Part shown: positions 35,641-46,339 of the stretch, piece by piece
How the letters are laid out: each line of letters starts with the position of its first letter
Numbering within the stretch: the first letter of the stretch is position 1
Origin: Phoronis australis
Lineage: Eukaryota; Phoronida; Phoronidae
NCBI GenBank assembly: GCA_002633005.1
Contig: NMRA01000131.1
Span: 24,029-88,028, forward strand
Reading direction: 5' to 3'
DNA: 64,000 bases
The notes under the pieces: model-generated
Seen by the model: the letters and a program-made list of their open reading frames with translations, nothing else
Databases searched by the model: none
What the model was told of the DNA's origin: nothing
Position numbers and translations under genes: made by a program

Positions 35641-37341
35641 ATGTTGACTGACAGACCGTTTTTATGGAATTTGGATCAACCTCTACCTGAACCGGTAAAG
35701 TTTGAGGGTTTAAGGGAGGAGTTTCGACTCAGGAAACTGGGCTTTTGTATCACATTTGATCCTAAGTGGTTTGCTGGATGCCAGTGGCCCATTCGAGAGT
35801 GGCTGTTTGTTGCTTATCGCGCAGGTTTTCTTTCTTACCTGTTGAGTTGGGTGATCGTGTCTATAAACGAGTGGAACAATCCAGAAGACGAGCAAGGCTG
35901 GAAGTGGTTCCTTACCCTTGAACATTGGTCGGCTTGTCTCTTACTCGTTTACCTGTGCTCTTCCTTAGTATTACTATGCGTCAAACTGGTACGGAGAATG
36001 ATTATAAGAAGGAACGCGAGAGCTGTGACGGCGTTAGGCACTGAATGCCTACCTAACGATGATAGCACCGACAGGTGGTCCTTAGAACCATCTATCAGGG
36101 ACAGTGAATTGAAACAAAATCGAGTCGACGTAAACCCTCTAACTGAATCCATAGCAGTTTCCTTTGAGCAATCAAGTGACGACGGGTTTATTGGTCACAT
36201 ACTAAACACTTTCAGCCATTCAAAAGACAAATTGGCGAAGTTCCCTTCCCCACTTGAGCACGGTATAATGACGAATGCTCAAGGCAGCTACCCGATTGAC
36301 CTACAGGAGCGAAATTATTACGATAAGTATAGAAAGCGAATGTCCATTGGATCGGATGGGAACGAGATAAGCAAGCTAAGTTTGGGTGGCAGTGCAAAGA
36401 CAGTCGCGACAAAGGCACACGGGATACAATTAGGGCAGAATTTAGAAGTTGGTCCTACCCTCGCTTTCAGCACTGAGGCTAAATATATTAACAAGAGCGA
36501 GCCGCAAAAATCTGAAACCCACGATGTTCGATCTCAACTAAAACTGGACAGAGACAGCAAAGTGAAGACCGTCAATCTTGGTGACGACGTTCTTGCTTAC
36601 ATCACACCGGATTCCATAGACAGCAATAAGTCGGGACGATCACATGTTAGACGAAAGAGTATTGGGGAAAAAGAGAATAAGAGACGGCTTTCATTCACCA
36701 GGACGGATACACCGACTATTTATGAAAGTTTTATGGACACTGACGTACCTTCCAGTGGTTCGCAGCTGAAGACGCGAAGAGCTTGCAAAAAGGATGAAGT
36801 GCTTATATTGTCGTCGCTGCCTGTTCATCTTAAGGCGATTTGGTTTTTGTATTCCGTGAATGTTAACATGGCCATGACGGTTACATTTCTATACTGGACA
36901 AATAAGCACGAAACAGGAGATAATTTAGATGGGGACAGTCCAACGTACTACGGGATGAACGTATTCATTATGCTTGTTGACACAATGATGATCCGAGTAC
37001 CGTTTTACTTTCTACACGTCTTGCACTTGCATGGTGTAGTGTCCGTTTACATCATATTCAGCATCACTTACTCCGTGTTAGGCTACAAGGACATGTCTGG
37101 AAATCAATATACCCACAATGCGTTCGACTTCGTAGGATTTCCAGTGGAAGCTGCCATACACTGTGTGTTGGTATTAACTCTTTTGATACCTTCCTGTGGC
37201 TTGGTTAACCTTCTGTTCTATAAACTTCGTCTTCATTTATACGCCAGTCTTTATCAGTCAAGAAAGTGTGTGCCCAAGCCTATACTTGAAGCAGAGCGAC
37301 TGCGATTGTTTAGCACTTCCAGTCAGAATAGTGGAAACTAA
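35641..37341 (+). CDS. Rolling-stone (Rost) family membrane protein with enlarged internal loop
   Basis: A single 566-codon frame starts at the first ATG. The open frame extends further upstream without Met, and a possible 3' splice site (TTCTTACAG, ends 35607) means an upstream exon could exist. Family marks are FRLRKLGF near residue 30, FLYW (~414), the YGMN..MLVD segment (~437-447) and LHVLHLHG (~458-465). Predicted membrane segments lie near residues 54-75, 94-117, 397-419, 436-462, 464-481 and 502-525. Rost proteins are multipass membrane proteins, and the fly member is needed for myoblast fusion; other roles are poorly known. The usual length is about 275 residues. Here a hydrophilic loop of ~280 residues separates segments 2 and 3 and contains RRKS and SFTR-like basic stretches. 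No other gene is near. Confidence 0.8.
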   Translation: MLTDRPFLWNLDQPLPEPVKFEGLREEFRLRKLGFCITFDPKWFAGCQWPIREWLFVAYRAGFLSYLLSWVIVSINEWNNPEDEQGWKWFLTLEHWSACLLLVYLCSSLVLLCVKLVRRMIIRRNARAVTALGTECLPNDDSTDRWSLEPSIRDSELKQNRVDVNPLTESIAVSFEQSSDDGFIGHILNTFSHSKDKLAKFPSPLEHGIMTNAQGSYPIDLQERNYYDKYRKRMSIGSDGNEISKLSLGGSAKTVATKAHGIQLGQNLEVGPTLAFSTEAKYINKSEPQKSETHDVRSQLKLDRDSKVKTVNLGDDVLAYITPDSIDSNKSGRSHVRRKSIGEKENKRRLSFTRTDTPTIYESFMDTDVPSSGSQLKTRRACKKDEVLILSSLPVHLKAIWFLYSVNVNMAMTVTFLYWTNKHETGDNLDGDSPTYYGMNVFIMLVDTMMIRVPFYFLHVLHLHGVVSVYIIFSITYSVLGYKDMSGNQYTHNAFDFVGFPVEAAIHCVLVLTLLIPSCGLVNLLFYKLRLHLYASLYQSRKCVPKPILEAERLRLFSTSSQNSGN

Positions 37342-37557
37342 AAATATACTTTCCTCGTCAAACCCTTTTAATACGTATAATTTATATCGCCTTTATACAT
37401 ACGTAACGCGTTATTCCTTAATTTATCCTCCACAGTGTATCTTCGTAGTTATGTATATCCATGAGCGTTATCACCCCTTACACAGAGTCACCACTAAGAC
37501 CGAGCTTATAGAAGAGCAGGAGACACCTCTGTGCATTGTTCCATTGTCTGCCAGTGT
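37342..37557 (+). other. Presumed 3' flank of the Rost-like gene
   Basis: No in-frame continuation after the TAA at 37339-37341. No clear AATAAA occurs here, and the first ones downstream are near 37949 and 37982. The transcript end is therefore uncertain. Confidence 0.35.
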
Positions 37558-37626
37558 TAACCACGATTTGAACGTGTCAGGGTCCTAACCAGAGTTCGGT
37601 GCTCAAACCACTAAGCTACACTGTAT
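37558..37626 (-). repeat. tRNA-derived SINE head, minus strand
   Basis: On the minus strand an A-box-like TGTAGCTTAGTGGTTT (37620-37605) precedes a B-box-like CGTTCAAATCG (37574-37564) at tRNA spacing. Flanking arms do not pair well enough for a working tRNA. No terminator T run was found at a tRNA-like distance. Confidence 0.55.
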
Positions 37627-38199
37627 CTCTCTACCCCAAAAATATAAAAGAGACAACAGTTATTGATTGAGATAGGGCTCTACATGTTGGCTTTTCATGG
37701 CGTGTGATTTTATGCGCCGAGCAAGGTCCCAAAGAATAACGTGTTGTCAGCTCTTTGCAGACCAAAAGCCACTTCCATCGGAAGTCCGCTTCCTGCACTG
37801 AACGGTGGTTTATAGCCATAAATACATCAGGACCTTCGTCTTCATCATACTAACAGTAAAATGAAGGAAATTAAAATCCGAGCTGCAAACCCCCAAGTTG
37901 GCACAATTTAAAAATAAAAATTAAAAATCAGACAAAACTATTAGAAAAATAAATTAGAAGAGTACAATCAATTCACCGATGAAATAAAGAAGTGGTTACT
38001 AATTTGCGTTGTCCGAAATATTGTAAAAAGTTTTACGTACCTGAATTTGACATTTAGTATGAGAAGGACCCTCGTTATGCGCGGAGCCCGAACTTGTAGC
38101 TTAGTTAACTTACTGGATAACCCCGCACCGGCTGTAGACCTAAATGACTCGTGTTGGTGACCTTGCGTCCGTCTCTCCCTTACAAATCAGCTTTGCCCA
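37627..38199. other. No gene recognised
   Basis: Non-coding spacer with two AATAAA-like motifs (near 37949 and 37982) that could serve the upstream gene. Confidence 0.35.
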
Positions 38200-38201
38200 G
38201 T

Positions 38202-38480
38202 GCCACCGTTTCAACTAGCACTAGTTGAGACGGTGGCCATCCCTTACGCCTGAAGCTTTTCAACGAATTATGCCTCACGCTGATTAAGTTTTCAAAGTCA
38301 CGTTGCTTTTAAGTACCTTTCGCCCATAGACAGCCGTCAGTGTCTTTAATTTCTTCCAACTTGAACAAATGTTCCCGTAATCAAACTTTTTTTCGAGAAG
38401 TACTTCGCTCAGTCGCCCAAATCGGAAACTGGCCATTTTTGCACTGCTCGCGCCAGGAGAAGTGACGTCATATCCAAGCG
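38202..38480. repeat. Fragment of the foldback family
   Basis: This matches 31160-31500 in the same orientation (GCCTGAAGCTTTT, TTATGCCTC, TCCAACT(T/C)GAACAAAT and GTGA.(G/T)T.AT blocks). It opens with a 17-bp hairpin GCCACCGTTTCAACTAG (38202-38218, mirrored to 38237). This occupies the same place as the CATCGCCTCTG hairpin of the 31.18 kb copy but has an unrelated stem sequence. Confidence 0.6.
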
Positions 38481-40270
38481 CGCAAATTTCAAGATGACGA
38501 TCACAACGTTGTTTTGTTAGATGGGAAATGTGTTATGATGTTGCGATGTCTTAACTAGTTAACCCGACGGAACCAAAAAAGTTAGTCAACCATTATGAAA
38601 TTCGATGTCGCGCATTATTACTTAACGGCCATAGTAAAAACTCAACTCAAAATCCACATTTTTCAAAATTGAATAATCTTGTAATTTGAAATAAAAAAAA
38701 AATTAAAAAATTTTCGAGTTCTGTAAATTTGTCAATGTCGTCGAACAACGCCAGCTCTCGGCAAACTGTGTCTAACTCCCTTAAAAGTTACGGTATTTTA
38801 GTAAGACAGGTCCCAGAAATCGATTTACAGTCGGATCTTCACTACTTCAAATAGAGCTAAAGCAGGTGCTAACAAATACATGGGACTACTAAACAAAGTG
38901 TTGTGCTAATGGGATATTTAACTTTAATGTTTAAATTTGAAAGAAATAATATGACGCAAATGTTTCTGTGAAATCTGAAACTTTACTATGCACTTATGCA
39001 AATTCGAGCATGTTTCATTTTTACTTTTAGACTAAAAAGTGGTCTTCGAGAGCGTTTACAGAAACAAATAGCTGATGATTTTTACTAGGGTGAATAAAAT
39101 TGAAAAACTTGAATTTTGCTCGCCCATTTACACGGCTTTTTTCCTCGTGCCTTGTTTCATTAGGGTAACGATGACATATTACCATACTCATTTACATAAA
39201 AAATAGTCTCGCAAAACGAGAATTTCGCGAAATTGCAATGGTAACTTATTCTCGGATGGTTTCCAGCACACCGGAAGACCTGAGATTGTTTGTAAACGAG
39301 TATTTCATTTGTGTATTCACAACTTAATGAGACATAGCATTTTTAATGTGTGTTGCGTACAGCCTATGACTCTCTGAGAATGCCCAACTGATTTGATTTT
39401 TGATCGATAAAATAATATTTACCAACAAATGTGTTTGGAAACAGTAACTTGTGAAAATAGACTGGATAAAACACTGCCAAAACTGCAATGATCTCCATTT
39501 CAGTGATTTGTCGTAAATACATAAATTATATGTCAGACTAAAAGTTGTGACCTTGTCCGTCAGAAAACAAGATTGCCAGTGGGCAATTTTTAATATGTGA
39601 TCAAGTAAATTACACTAGTAATAGGATTGAATTATTTTAATTTCAAGAGTAAAGGATCATAGAAATCAAAAAGCATAATGTTTATTGACAGTTAAGTCTG
39701 ACCCTGGTTGGCAAATTACACAAGAAAGCCAACAACTCTAACCCATGTAGGTTTAATTCACGAACTTAAGTTATGCCAGCTTTGCCTGCTTTTAAATCAG
39801 ATAGCTTAGAAGAAAAGAAAGAAAGGTATAAATAAACGGCTGCAAACATCATCCAGAGACTTTGCAGAGCAAACTTTCCAGTCGAAGAATCGTCTTCATG
39901 CCCGTGGCCATGGGGGCGGGCGAGGTTTCGATCGAAGTCCAACCCAGCATATTCGTTAGGGACAGAAAATAGGTGAACAACAATAACAAAATTGTTGCAT
40001 TACTGGTAATACTAATCAGAATAATAACCAAGTTAGTAATTATTTCAAATTTGCTTCTGCTTCAAAGCATTTTATGTAATCTCATCGGGGCGTACCGGGA
40101 CAAATTCGCCAAGTGGTGTTTGCGTAGATCACAGGATCGTACAGACTTATTAAAGGAGGACACTTTATGTTATGGCAGTCGTAACCCATCGACTAACTCC
40201 ATTGAACGCGCCTGGTGACTACACCATAGGTGACAATGGCCTAGAAGTAAATGTTTATACCTACACTAGC
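38481..40270. other. No gene recognised
   Basis: AT-rich, with short frames only. A histidine-rich minus-strand frame near 39776-40008 was examined and rejected (see rejected list). Confidence 0.4.
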
Positions 40271-41539
40271 CGCTACCCGTGAGCAGCTAGTATAACGGAA
40301 ATGCCGAAGAGAAATGATACACGTTCAAATCAACATTTAGTGTTGATCGCAAAAGACAGCGATATTTCTTTAAGAGACTGTTTTATTTTAAAGCTTCAAT
40401 CGAAATTCTGTGAAAGTTAGTCAGGGTTCGCGGCTGCGGGATCCTTTCCCCAGGCTGTACAAATATTTTTTCTTTCCAGAACATTTTACCCTGCCTTACG
40501 ATAAAAGTGAAAACTAAGGAAGTATTTAAAAATACTGCCATTGTACACAAAGTATATCATTACAAATGCCACATCATCAATGTACATACTAAGGTAGAAA
40601 GCCAGGCATAGCTGTATGAAAACTATCGTTAACTTACAGCCAGGTAGCTGTGTGTTGAGCTCCGTTAAACACCAATACTTCACACAACCCGGGAAACTCA
40701 GCTTGTCACCTTGTCGTAAACTTATATCGAGTCAACATGTAGAGCTAACGACCGGCGTGGGTGCATGCAGAATTCAGGAATTAACCTACACTAACCTTGT
40801 CCGTTACAACGGTTTAAGTGAACAAAAATATAATAAACGTCACTTTTGCGTAATTCCTCGCATTTTGTAACAAAGAAAAGTCTGTCGTTTTGAAAACAAT
40901 GAGCTCGTTACACGCGCACGCGCCCTACTTAAATTTTGCGATATCTCTTGGGACTGAGATGATGACTGAGATGATGACAGCTTCGCAACAAATTGGGTTT
41001 GCTGGAAATTAAAACGCTAAAATGTTGTAACGAAATGAAACCAGTTCCGATTGTTATGACATGTACGTAAGGTGGAAGAGAAGAACAGTAAGTTGATTGA
41101 AGAATCGGGAAAATTGGCCAATAGGTGACGCAATGGCGCCGAAAGCCGACCCAAAAGAACCCACTGCAGCACAATTTTAGCAGCAAAATAACGGTAGAAC
41201 GCAAATTTTTCCAACATTGGTATATATTCAAGGAAATAGTTTTTTAATGTCATCATTAATTTTGGAGGCGCCAGGGCCGAAGAAGTATATATGTGACTTA
41301 AGCCCCAGGGAGTGAAATTAAGCCGACTGCCTGACGTCATCAAGGCCAGTACAAAACTAGCAACCCTCCCTCCGCATCCGCGAAAAAACGGTCCGAGAGA
41401 AAAATTAGAACATCTCGAATATAAATAGAGGGCCGGTGCACTACCTGAGACCAAGTCGGTGCCGAAACGGACGCAACGAAGGTATGTAGTAGAGCGGGGG
41501 AGACGGAGTTTGTACGAACGATGCATTTTATATAATACT
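40271..41539. repeat. Tandem repeat unit 1 (~1.27 kb, foldback-family related)
   Basis: This unit is followed directly by a second copy (41540-41789 plus 46419-47432), interrupted by the LTR retrotransposon. The inner part (about 40860-41230) is related to 32230-32600 and, inverted, to 30440-30870. A 169-codon minus-strand frame (41017-41526) has partial equivalents in the other copies but no recognised domain, and it is broken elsewhere. I therefore treat it as repeat sequence. Confidence 0.7.
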
Positions 41540-41784
41540 CGTTACCCGTGCTTAAGCACGGTTAGCAGCTATGGTGTATGGGAAATGTCTTCAAGTGAAA
41601 TCAGTGTTCATCGCAAGAGACCGGGACATTTCTTGAAGAGACCGTTTTATTTTAAAGTTTCACTAAGAATTTCTGTTCGCAGATTTAGGCAGGGTGTGCA
41701 GCTGCGGATTCTTTCCCCAGGCAGTAAAAATATATTTTTCTTTCCTGAACATTTTCGCCAGCTGTAACATAACGTACGGTAATC

Positions 41785-41789
41785 AGCTA
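41785..41789. repeat. Target-site duplication, left
   Basis: AGCTA here is repeated immediately beyond the other LTR at 46414-46418. This marks the insertion ends of the LTR retrotransposon and is the 5-bp size usual for Ty3/gypsy integrases. Confidence 0.85.
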
Positions 41790-41863
41790 TGTAGGAACAA
41801 CAACGCTGATGGAACCGGAACTCAATATATTTATCTCCAAGTCTAAATGGCTATAATACTACA
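41790..41863 (-). repeat. 3' LTR (74 bp)
   Basis: It begins TGTAG and ends CTACA, perfect 5-bp inverted termini, and matches the other LTR at 71 of 74 positions. In element orientation it comes directly after the polypurine tract. Confidence 0.9.
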
Positions 41864-41872
41864 TCTCCTCCC
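41864..41872 (-). other. Polypurine tract
   Basis: On the minus strand GGGAGGAGA abuts the start of the 3' LTR, where plus-strand synthesis is primed during reverse transcription. Position and composition are exactly as expected. Confidence 0.8.
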
Positions 41873-41968
41873 AAGATAGTTTAAGAATATGTGTAAACGC
41901 TTTAAGCAATAAATGTCTTGAACTATGTTAATGTCTTAATCACTAAGCGCTGAAAATTAATCAAATGC

Positions 41969-44900
41969 TCAGAGGTTCAGGCGATCCACTGGTTTTATAA
42001 CCCGTTGAGAACGTCGTAGTTGTTGGGTCTGTGGGGTGTCTACGGTAGGTGGGGTTGATGCCGGGTTTGAAAATGGGTTGGGGGTCGTCTCTTTTGGTGT
42101 AAAATTCTCCTGTGAGGCACTTTTCATATTTTCGGTATGAATCAACGCTGACCGGTTACGGCGAATTGTAGCACCGGACTCTGTGACGACAAGGTAAGAT
42201 CTCGGGTTTGTCGAACTCTCTTTCACTTCGCCGTGTTTGTCTTGATCGCGCACCCAGACTTGGTCTCCAACACCTAATACTGGTAGGGACATAGTTCGGT
42301 TTCTGTGGTCGAAGTTTGCTTTGTTCTTTGAGTTAACCCGAGTTTCTTTCGCCCTTACGGACTGATCATCGATAGAATTGTGAAGGAGTGTCTTAGGCAT
42401 GATCGGCAAAGTTGTTCGGAGCCGTCTGGATATGAGTAGTTGACTCGGAGACTTTCCATTGTGAATAGGCGTCGATCTGTATGCCAGGAAACCTAGGTGA
42501 GGATCAGTATTTTTTTCAATATGTTCTTCGCAGTTTGGACTGCGCGCTCGGCTTAGTCCGTTGCACTGAGGGTAGAGAGGTGAGGATGTCACATGAACGA
42601 AGCCGTAGTCTTTGGCAAACATGTCAAAGCTTTCACAAGCATACTGGGGGCCATTGTCGGATATAACAATGTCTGGTATTCCATGTGTACTGAATATTGA
42701 CTTGAGTGCTTCAATCGTGTGTTGCGCAGTTGTCTGGCTAAGTCTTCGAACTTCGATCCATCTGGAGAAGTAGTCTACTACAAGGATATAGTGTTGTTTG
42801 TTCAGTTCGAACAAGTCGGTTCCAATTCGTTCCCAGGGTCGGGAAGGAAAAGATGAAGGCAACAAGGGCTCCTTCGTCTCTGGTCTGTGAAGAGCGCAGG
42901 TTAGGCACTGTTTACACATTGCCTCAATCTGTGTACTGATGCGTGGCCACCAAACAGATTCCATGGCTCTTGCTCGGCACTTCGTTATCCCTAGATGACC
43001 TTGGTGGATTTGGTTTAGCACCTCAAACTGCATCGACTGGGGAATAACAATACGGTCGTTGTACATCAGTAGTCCATCTATGACGGTGAGATGTTGCTTT
43101 TTCTCGTAGTAAGGTTTCAGTAGCGTATCTGCAGAGAAAGCAGGCCAACCATTTTGGCAGTACTTGATGACTTCACCACATGTTGCATCGCTACGTTGTG
43201 CTTCTTTGATCTGATTCAGACGACCTTGTGTTGCAGGTAAGTATTTGACTGTATACTCAGCTTGATCTTCAACTTCGTCTAGGAATATCTCATCAGGAAC
43301 TGAAGGTTTGTCAACCGGAGCTCGGGACAAGGCATCTGCAATCAGGTGGTTCTTTCCTGGAACGTGGTTTATCGTGGGGCTGAATTTCATCAAACGGAGA
43401 CGGAAACGTAGCACTCGAGGTGGCATCTTAGACAAGTCTGTTGATGACAGTAGAGGCACTAGTGGTTTATGGTCGGTCTCCAGGGTAAACTTGAGTCCAA
43501 GAATGAAGGTTGAGAACTTCTCGCAAGCCCAGGTAGCTGCTAGTGCTTCCTTTTCTATCACTGCATAACGTTTCTCCGTGTCGTTAAGTGATCTGGACGC
43601 AAAGCATACTGGTCTTCTGTTACCACCAGAATCAATTTGGAGCAATACAGCACCAATGCCGTACTGGCTTGCATCAGCTGCTACTATGGTCTCACGACTA
43701 GGGTCGTAGTGGGCCAGTGTGACTGTTGAGACGAGTGCTTCTTTTACTTGTTGAAAGGATCTTTGTTGAGGTTCATCCCATTGGAAGGCTTGGTCTTTCC
43801 TCAAGAGTTGTCTCAGGGGTTCATTCAGCTTCACCAGATTAGGTAGGAATTTCGCCAGCTGGTTCACCATGCCATTAAATCTTTGAAGCTCAGTCACATT
43901 TGTGGGCACAGGGAAATCTCTAACTGCTTGCGTCTTTTCTGGGTCAGCCATTATCCCATCTGAGCTGATAAGGTGTCCCAGGAACTTGATCTTTGATGTG
44001 GAAAACTCACATTTGTTGTTCAGGGTCAGGCCTGCAGCCTGTAGACGCTGAAGTACTGAACGGACTCTTTCGTCGTGTTCTTTTTGAGTGCTTCCATAGA
44101 TGAGTATGTCGTCCATATGACACAAGGTACCATCTAGACCTTCAAGGATCGATGACATCGTACGTTGGAAAATCTCTGGGGCAGAGCTTATTCCAAAGGG
44201 AAGTCTGTTAAACCTGAAACGTCCAAGGGGACTGATGAAGGTTGTTAGGTCTTTGGATGCTTCATGTAGAGGAATCTGCCAGAACCCTGAGTTGGCATCT
44301 AATTTCGAGAAGATAACTGGCTTACCGCAACTAAGACTGCTCAGACTGTCCTCAACAGATGACATCGGGTGAACTTCACGCCTCACGGCTTTGTTCAGTG
44401 GAGTAAGATCTACGCAAATGCGCACTCGGCCATTGGACTTTGGGATGCACACCATGCCGGAACACCATTCAGTAGGATGGGTAACCTTGGAAATAATGCC
44501 CTGTCTTTCCATAGACTCTAACTCTTTTTCCACCTGCGGAAGCAAAGGGTGGGGCACACGTCTGGCAGTGTATAAACACACAGGGTTGGCGTCAGGTTGA
44601 AGACTTATCTCGTAGGGTGTGGTCAAACAGCCTAGACCTTGAAACAGCTTCGGGAACTCCCCACGAAAATCTGGTTTTGCATCTACCTCATAGACAGATG
44701 CTGAAGGTATCAAAAGCTTGAAGTGTTCACAGGCACGTTTGCTTAACAGGTTTAAGCGTTGTCCTTTCATGATGTAAACATCTTCTTCTAGCTGACGATC
44801 ACCGCAACAAAGTTTGGCTTTTGGGATCACACCAAGAATACGGTCGTTCAGTGTCACATTGCCGGCACCTCGGCAGTTGGTCAGATTGGTGTTTGGTTCC

Positions 44901-45904
44901 AGCTTAGTTTTAGCCAGCCACGGATTTTTGTCTCCCATCACTGTGATGTCTGCGCCGCTATCTAGCTTGAACTGCGTAGTATGACCGTTCACAGAGATAT
45001 CTGCTGACCAGTGCTTTTTAGAAGCTTCAATTTGACCCAGAAATTGCACAGGAACGTCTTCTTCTTCCTGAGTATCTATTTCTGCTGTGCTTTTGGACCT
45101 ACAAGCTTTGGACCAATGGCCTATCTTGCCACAGTTGTTGCACTTGCTGTCTCTAGCTCTGCACTCTTTGCGTGCGTGTGGTTTAGTGCTACCACACCAC
45201 TTACAACTTTCTGACTGGTTCTTCGGTGGACCCTGCTGCTTTTTATGAGCCTGCTTCTTCTGAGGATTGTTGTGCTTCTTGAACCCATGCCGTTTCACGA
45301 ACTCGACTGTACTCTCACTTTTGCCTGACATCACCTGTTTCTGAGTGCGTGATGCCTCTGCTGCTCGAAGATTCTCAATGGCTTTTGCGAGGCTTGGTAC
45401 AGGGCGTTCTCTTAAGAGTCTCTCTCGTCCTGCGTCATCATTCGTCCCAACGACTATGCGGTCTCTGATCAGTGAGTCTTTCAGTTCCCCGAATTCGCAA
45501 GAGTCAGCTAACTTGCGTAATCTTAGGACAAACACATCTATCGTCTCTCCCGTCTTTTGGACTGCTTGGTTGAACACAAATCTCTCGTAGAGAACATTCT
45601 TCTGAGGAACAAAGTATGCCTTTAAGGCATCAATGATCTTCTGAGGATTGCGTCTGTCTTCTTCACTGACGTTAGGCAAGTTACACAGTACTCGTTTACA
45701 CTCCTGCCCCATGACGGAGCAGAGTGTCGCAGCAACTATTGATACACCCTTTAGGTCTGGTGCACCATCCGCCTTAACCATTTTTGTGTCTAGTTCTGTG
45801 GCGGTCATGTAGTCTATCCAGGCGGTTTCAAATTCACGCCAGTTCTCTGTCACATTCCCTTGTACTGACATTGGGGTTGGGGCCGGTATATGATATGTTG
45901 CCAT
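41969..45904 (-). CDS. Gag-Pol polyprotein of mag-like Ty3/gypsy element (integrase defective)
   Basis: An open frame of 1311 codons starts at the first ATG after the leader. Gag: residues 1-~290, with two zinc knuckles (C234-C248, with a 5-residue third spacing; C255-C268 canonical). Protease: LDSGAD at 314-319. Reverse transcriptase: LDANSGFWQIPL ~535, LPFGISSAPE ~568, HMDD at 596-599. RNase H: D744, E786 region, D811. Integrase: H967/H970 with C1000/C1003 zinc motif, then D1030 and D1083. The third acidic residue should fall near 1119, but about 14 codons there (residues ~1118-1132, 42510-42551) read in the wrong frame. An extra base at one side and a missing A in a run at the other restore the frame afterwards. 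Integration activity is therefore predicted lost in this copy. The host is unaffected as far as visible. Confidence 0.9.
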   Translation of the reverse strand: MATYHIPAPTPMSVQGNVTENWREFETAWIDYMTATELDTKMVKADGAPDLKGVSIVAATLCSVMGQECKRVLCNLPNVSEEDRRNPQKIIDALKAYFVPQKNVLYERFVFNQAVQKTGETIDVFVLRLRKLADSCEFGELKDSLIRDRIVVGTNDDAGRERLLRERPVPSLAKAIENLRAAEASRTQKQVMSGKSESTVEFVKRHGFKKHNNPQKKQAHKKQQGPPKNQSESCKWCGSTKPHARKECRARDSKCNNCGKIGHWSKACRSKSTAEIDTQEEEDVPVQFLGQIEASKKHWSADISVNGHTTQFKLDSGADITVMGDKNPWLAKTKLEPNTNLTNCRGAGNVTLNDRILGVIPKAKLCCGDRQLEEDVYIMKGQRLNLLSKRACEHFKLLIPSASVYEVDAKPDFRGEFPKLFQGLGCLTTPYEISLQPDANPVCLYTARRVPHPLLPQVEKELESMERQGIISKVTHPTEWCSGMVCIPKSNGRVRICVDLTPLNKAVRREVHPMSSVEDSLSSLSCGKPVIFSKLDANSGFWQIPLHEASKDLTTFISPLGRFRFNRLPFGISSAPEIFQRTMSSILEGLDGTLCHMDDILIYGSTQKEHDERVRSVLQRLQAAGLTLNNKCEFSTSKIKFLGHLISSDGIMADPEKTQAVRDFPVPTNVTELQRFNGMVNQLAKFLPNLVKLNEPLRQLLRKDQAFQWDEPQQRSFQQVKEALVSTVTLAHYDPSRETIVAADASQYGIGAVLLQIDSGGNRRPVCFASRSLNDTEKRYAVIEKEALAATWACEKFSTFILGLKFTLETDHKPLVPLLSSTDLSKMPPRVLRFRLRLMKFSPTINHVPGKNHLIADALSRAPVDKPSVPDEIFLDEVEDQAEYTVKYLPATQGRLNQIKEAQRSDATCGEVIKYCQNGWPAFSADTLLKPYYEKKQHLTVIDGLLMYNDRIVIPQSMQFEVLNQIHQGHLGITKCRARAMESVWWPRISTQIEAMCKQCLTCALHRPETKEPLLPSSFPSRPWERIGTDLFELNKQHYILVVDYFSRWIEVRRLSQTTAQHTIEALKSIFSTHGIPDIVISDNGPQYACESFDMFAKDYGFVHVTSSPLYPQCNGLSRARSPNCEEHIEKNTDPHLGFLAYRSTPIHNGKSPSQLLISRRLRTTLPIMPKTLLHNSIDDQSVRAKETRVNSKNKANFDHRNRTMSLPVLGVGDQVWVRDQDKHGEVKESSTNPRSYLVVTESGATIRRNRSALIHTENMKSASQENFTPKETTPNPFSNPASTPPTVDTPQTQQLRRSQRVIKPVDRLNL

Positions 45905-46320
45905 TTTTGTAATGTTCTGAATGTTGTCAGTTTATGTGTTACTTCGTTAACGTGTTCACTAATGTTGCGTGTCACTTGTGCAGGTGCTGGTAAATTTATT
46001 CGGTCAATAAATTCACTAACTTTTATGTATCGCTACTTATAATGTAAAGTTGCGCGTTAAAGTTATCTTATAGAGCCTCACACTTTCCTCGCGAACTTCG
46101 ATCACATGAACTGTCAGCTCAAAACACACAATGCACATGTGTCTATGACGTCATGGAAAATTTCGAAGTACTGTACGACAACTATCAACAGTTCCAGGCT
46201 ATTTTCTGATTTTTCACAAACAAAATCCTTCGAAAACAGCACGAAAGATCCTTGGCACAAACCGTTGGAAGGTATCAGTTTATAATGCCCAGTTGTTTCG
46301 GCAGAATCACAAAAATGACA

Positions 46321-46336
46321 CAAACCGCCGCTGCCA
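46321..46336 (-). other. Primer-binding site
   Basis: On the minus strand TGGCAGCGGCGGTTTG begins three bases after the 5' LTR. The TGG start matches a tRNA CCA end. I do not assign the primer tRNA. Confidence 0.6.
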
Positions 46337-46339
46337 CTA

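Noticed and set aside
39776-40008. Minus-strand frame with a PHGHGHEDD stretch and a hydrophobic segment
   Set aside because: An in-frame stop lies upstream, there is no Met before the hydrophobic part, and no usable splice acceptor in between.
41017-41526. 169-codon minus-strand frame as a gene
   Set aside because: It lies within a tandem repeat whose other copies have the frame broken, with no recognised domain.
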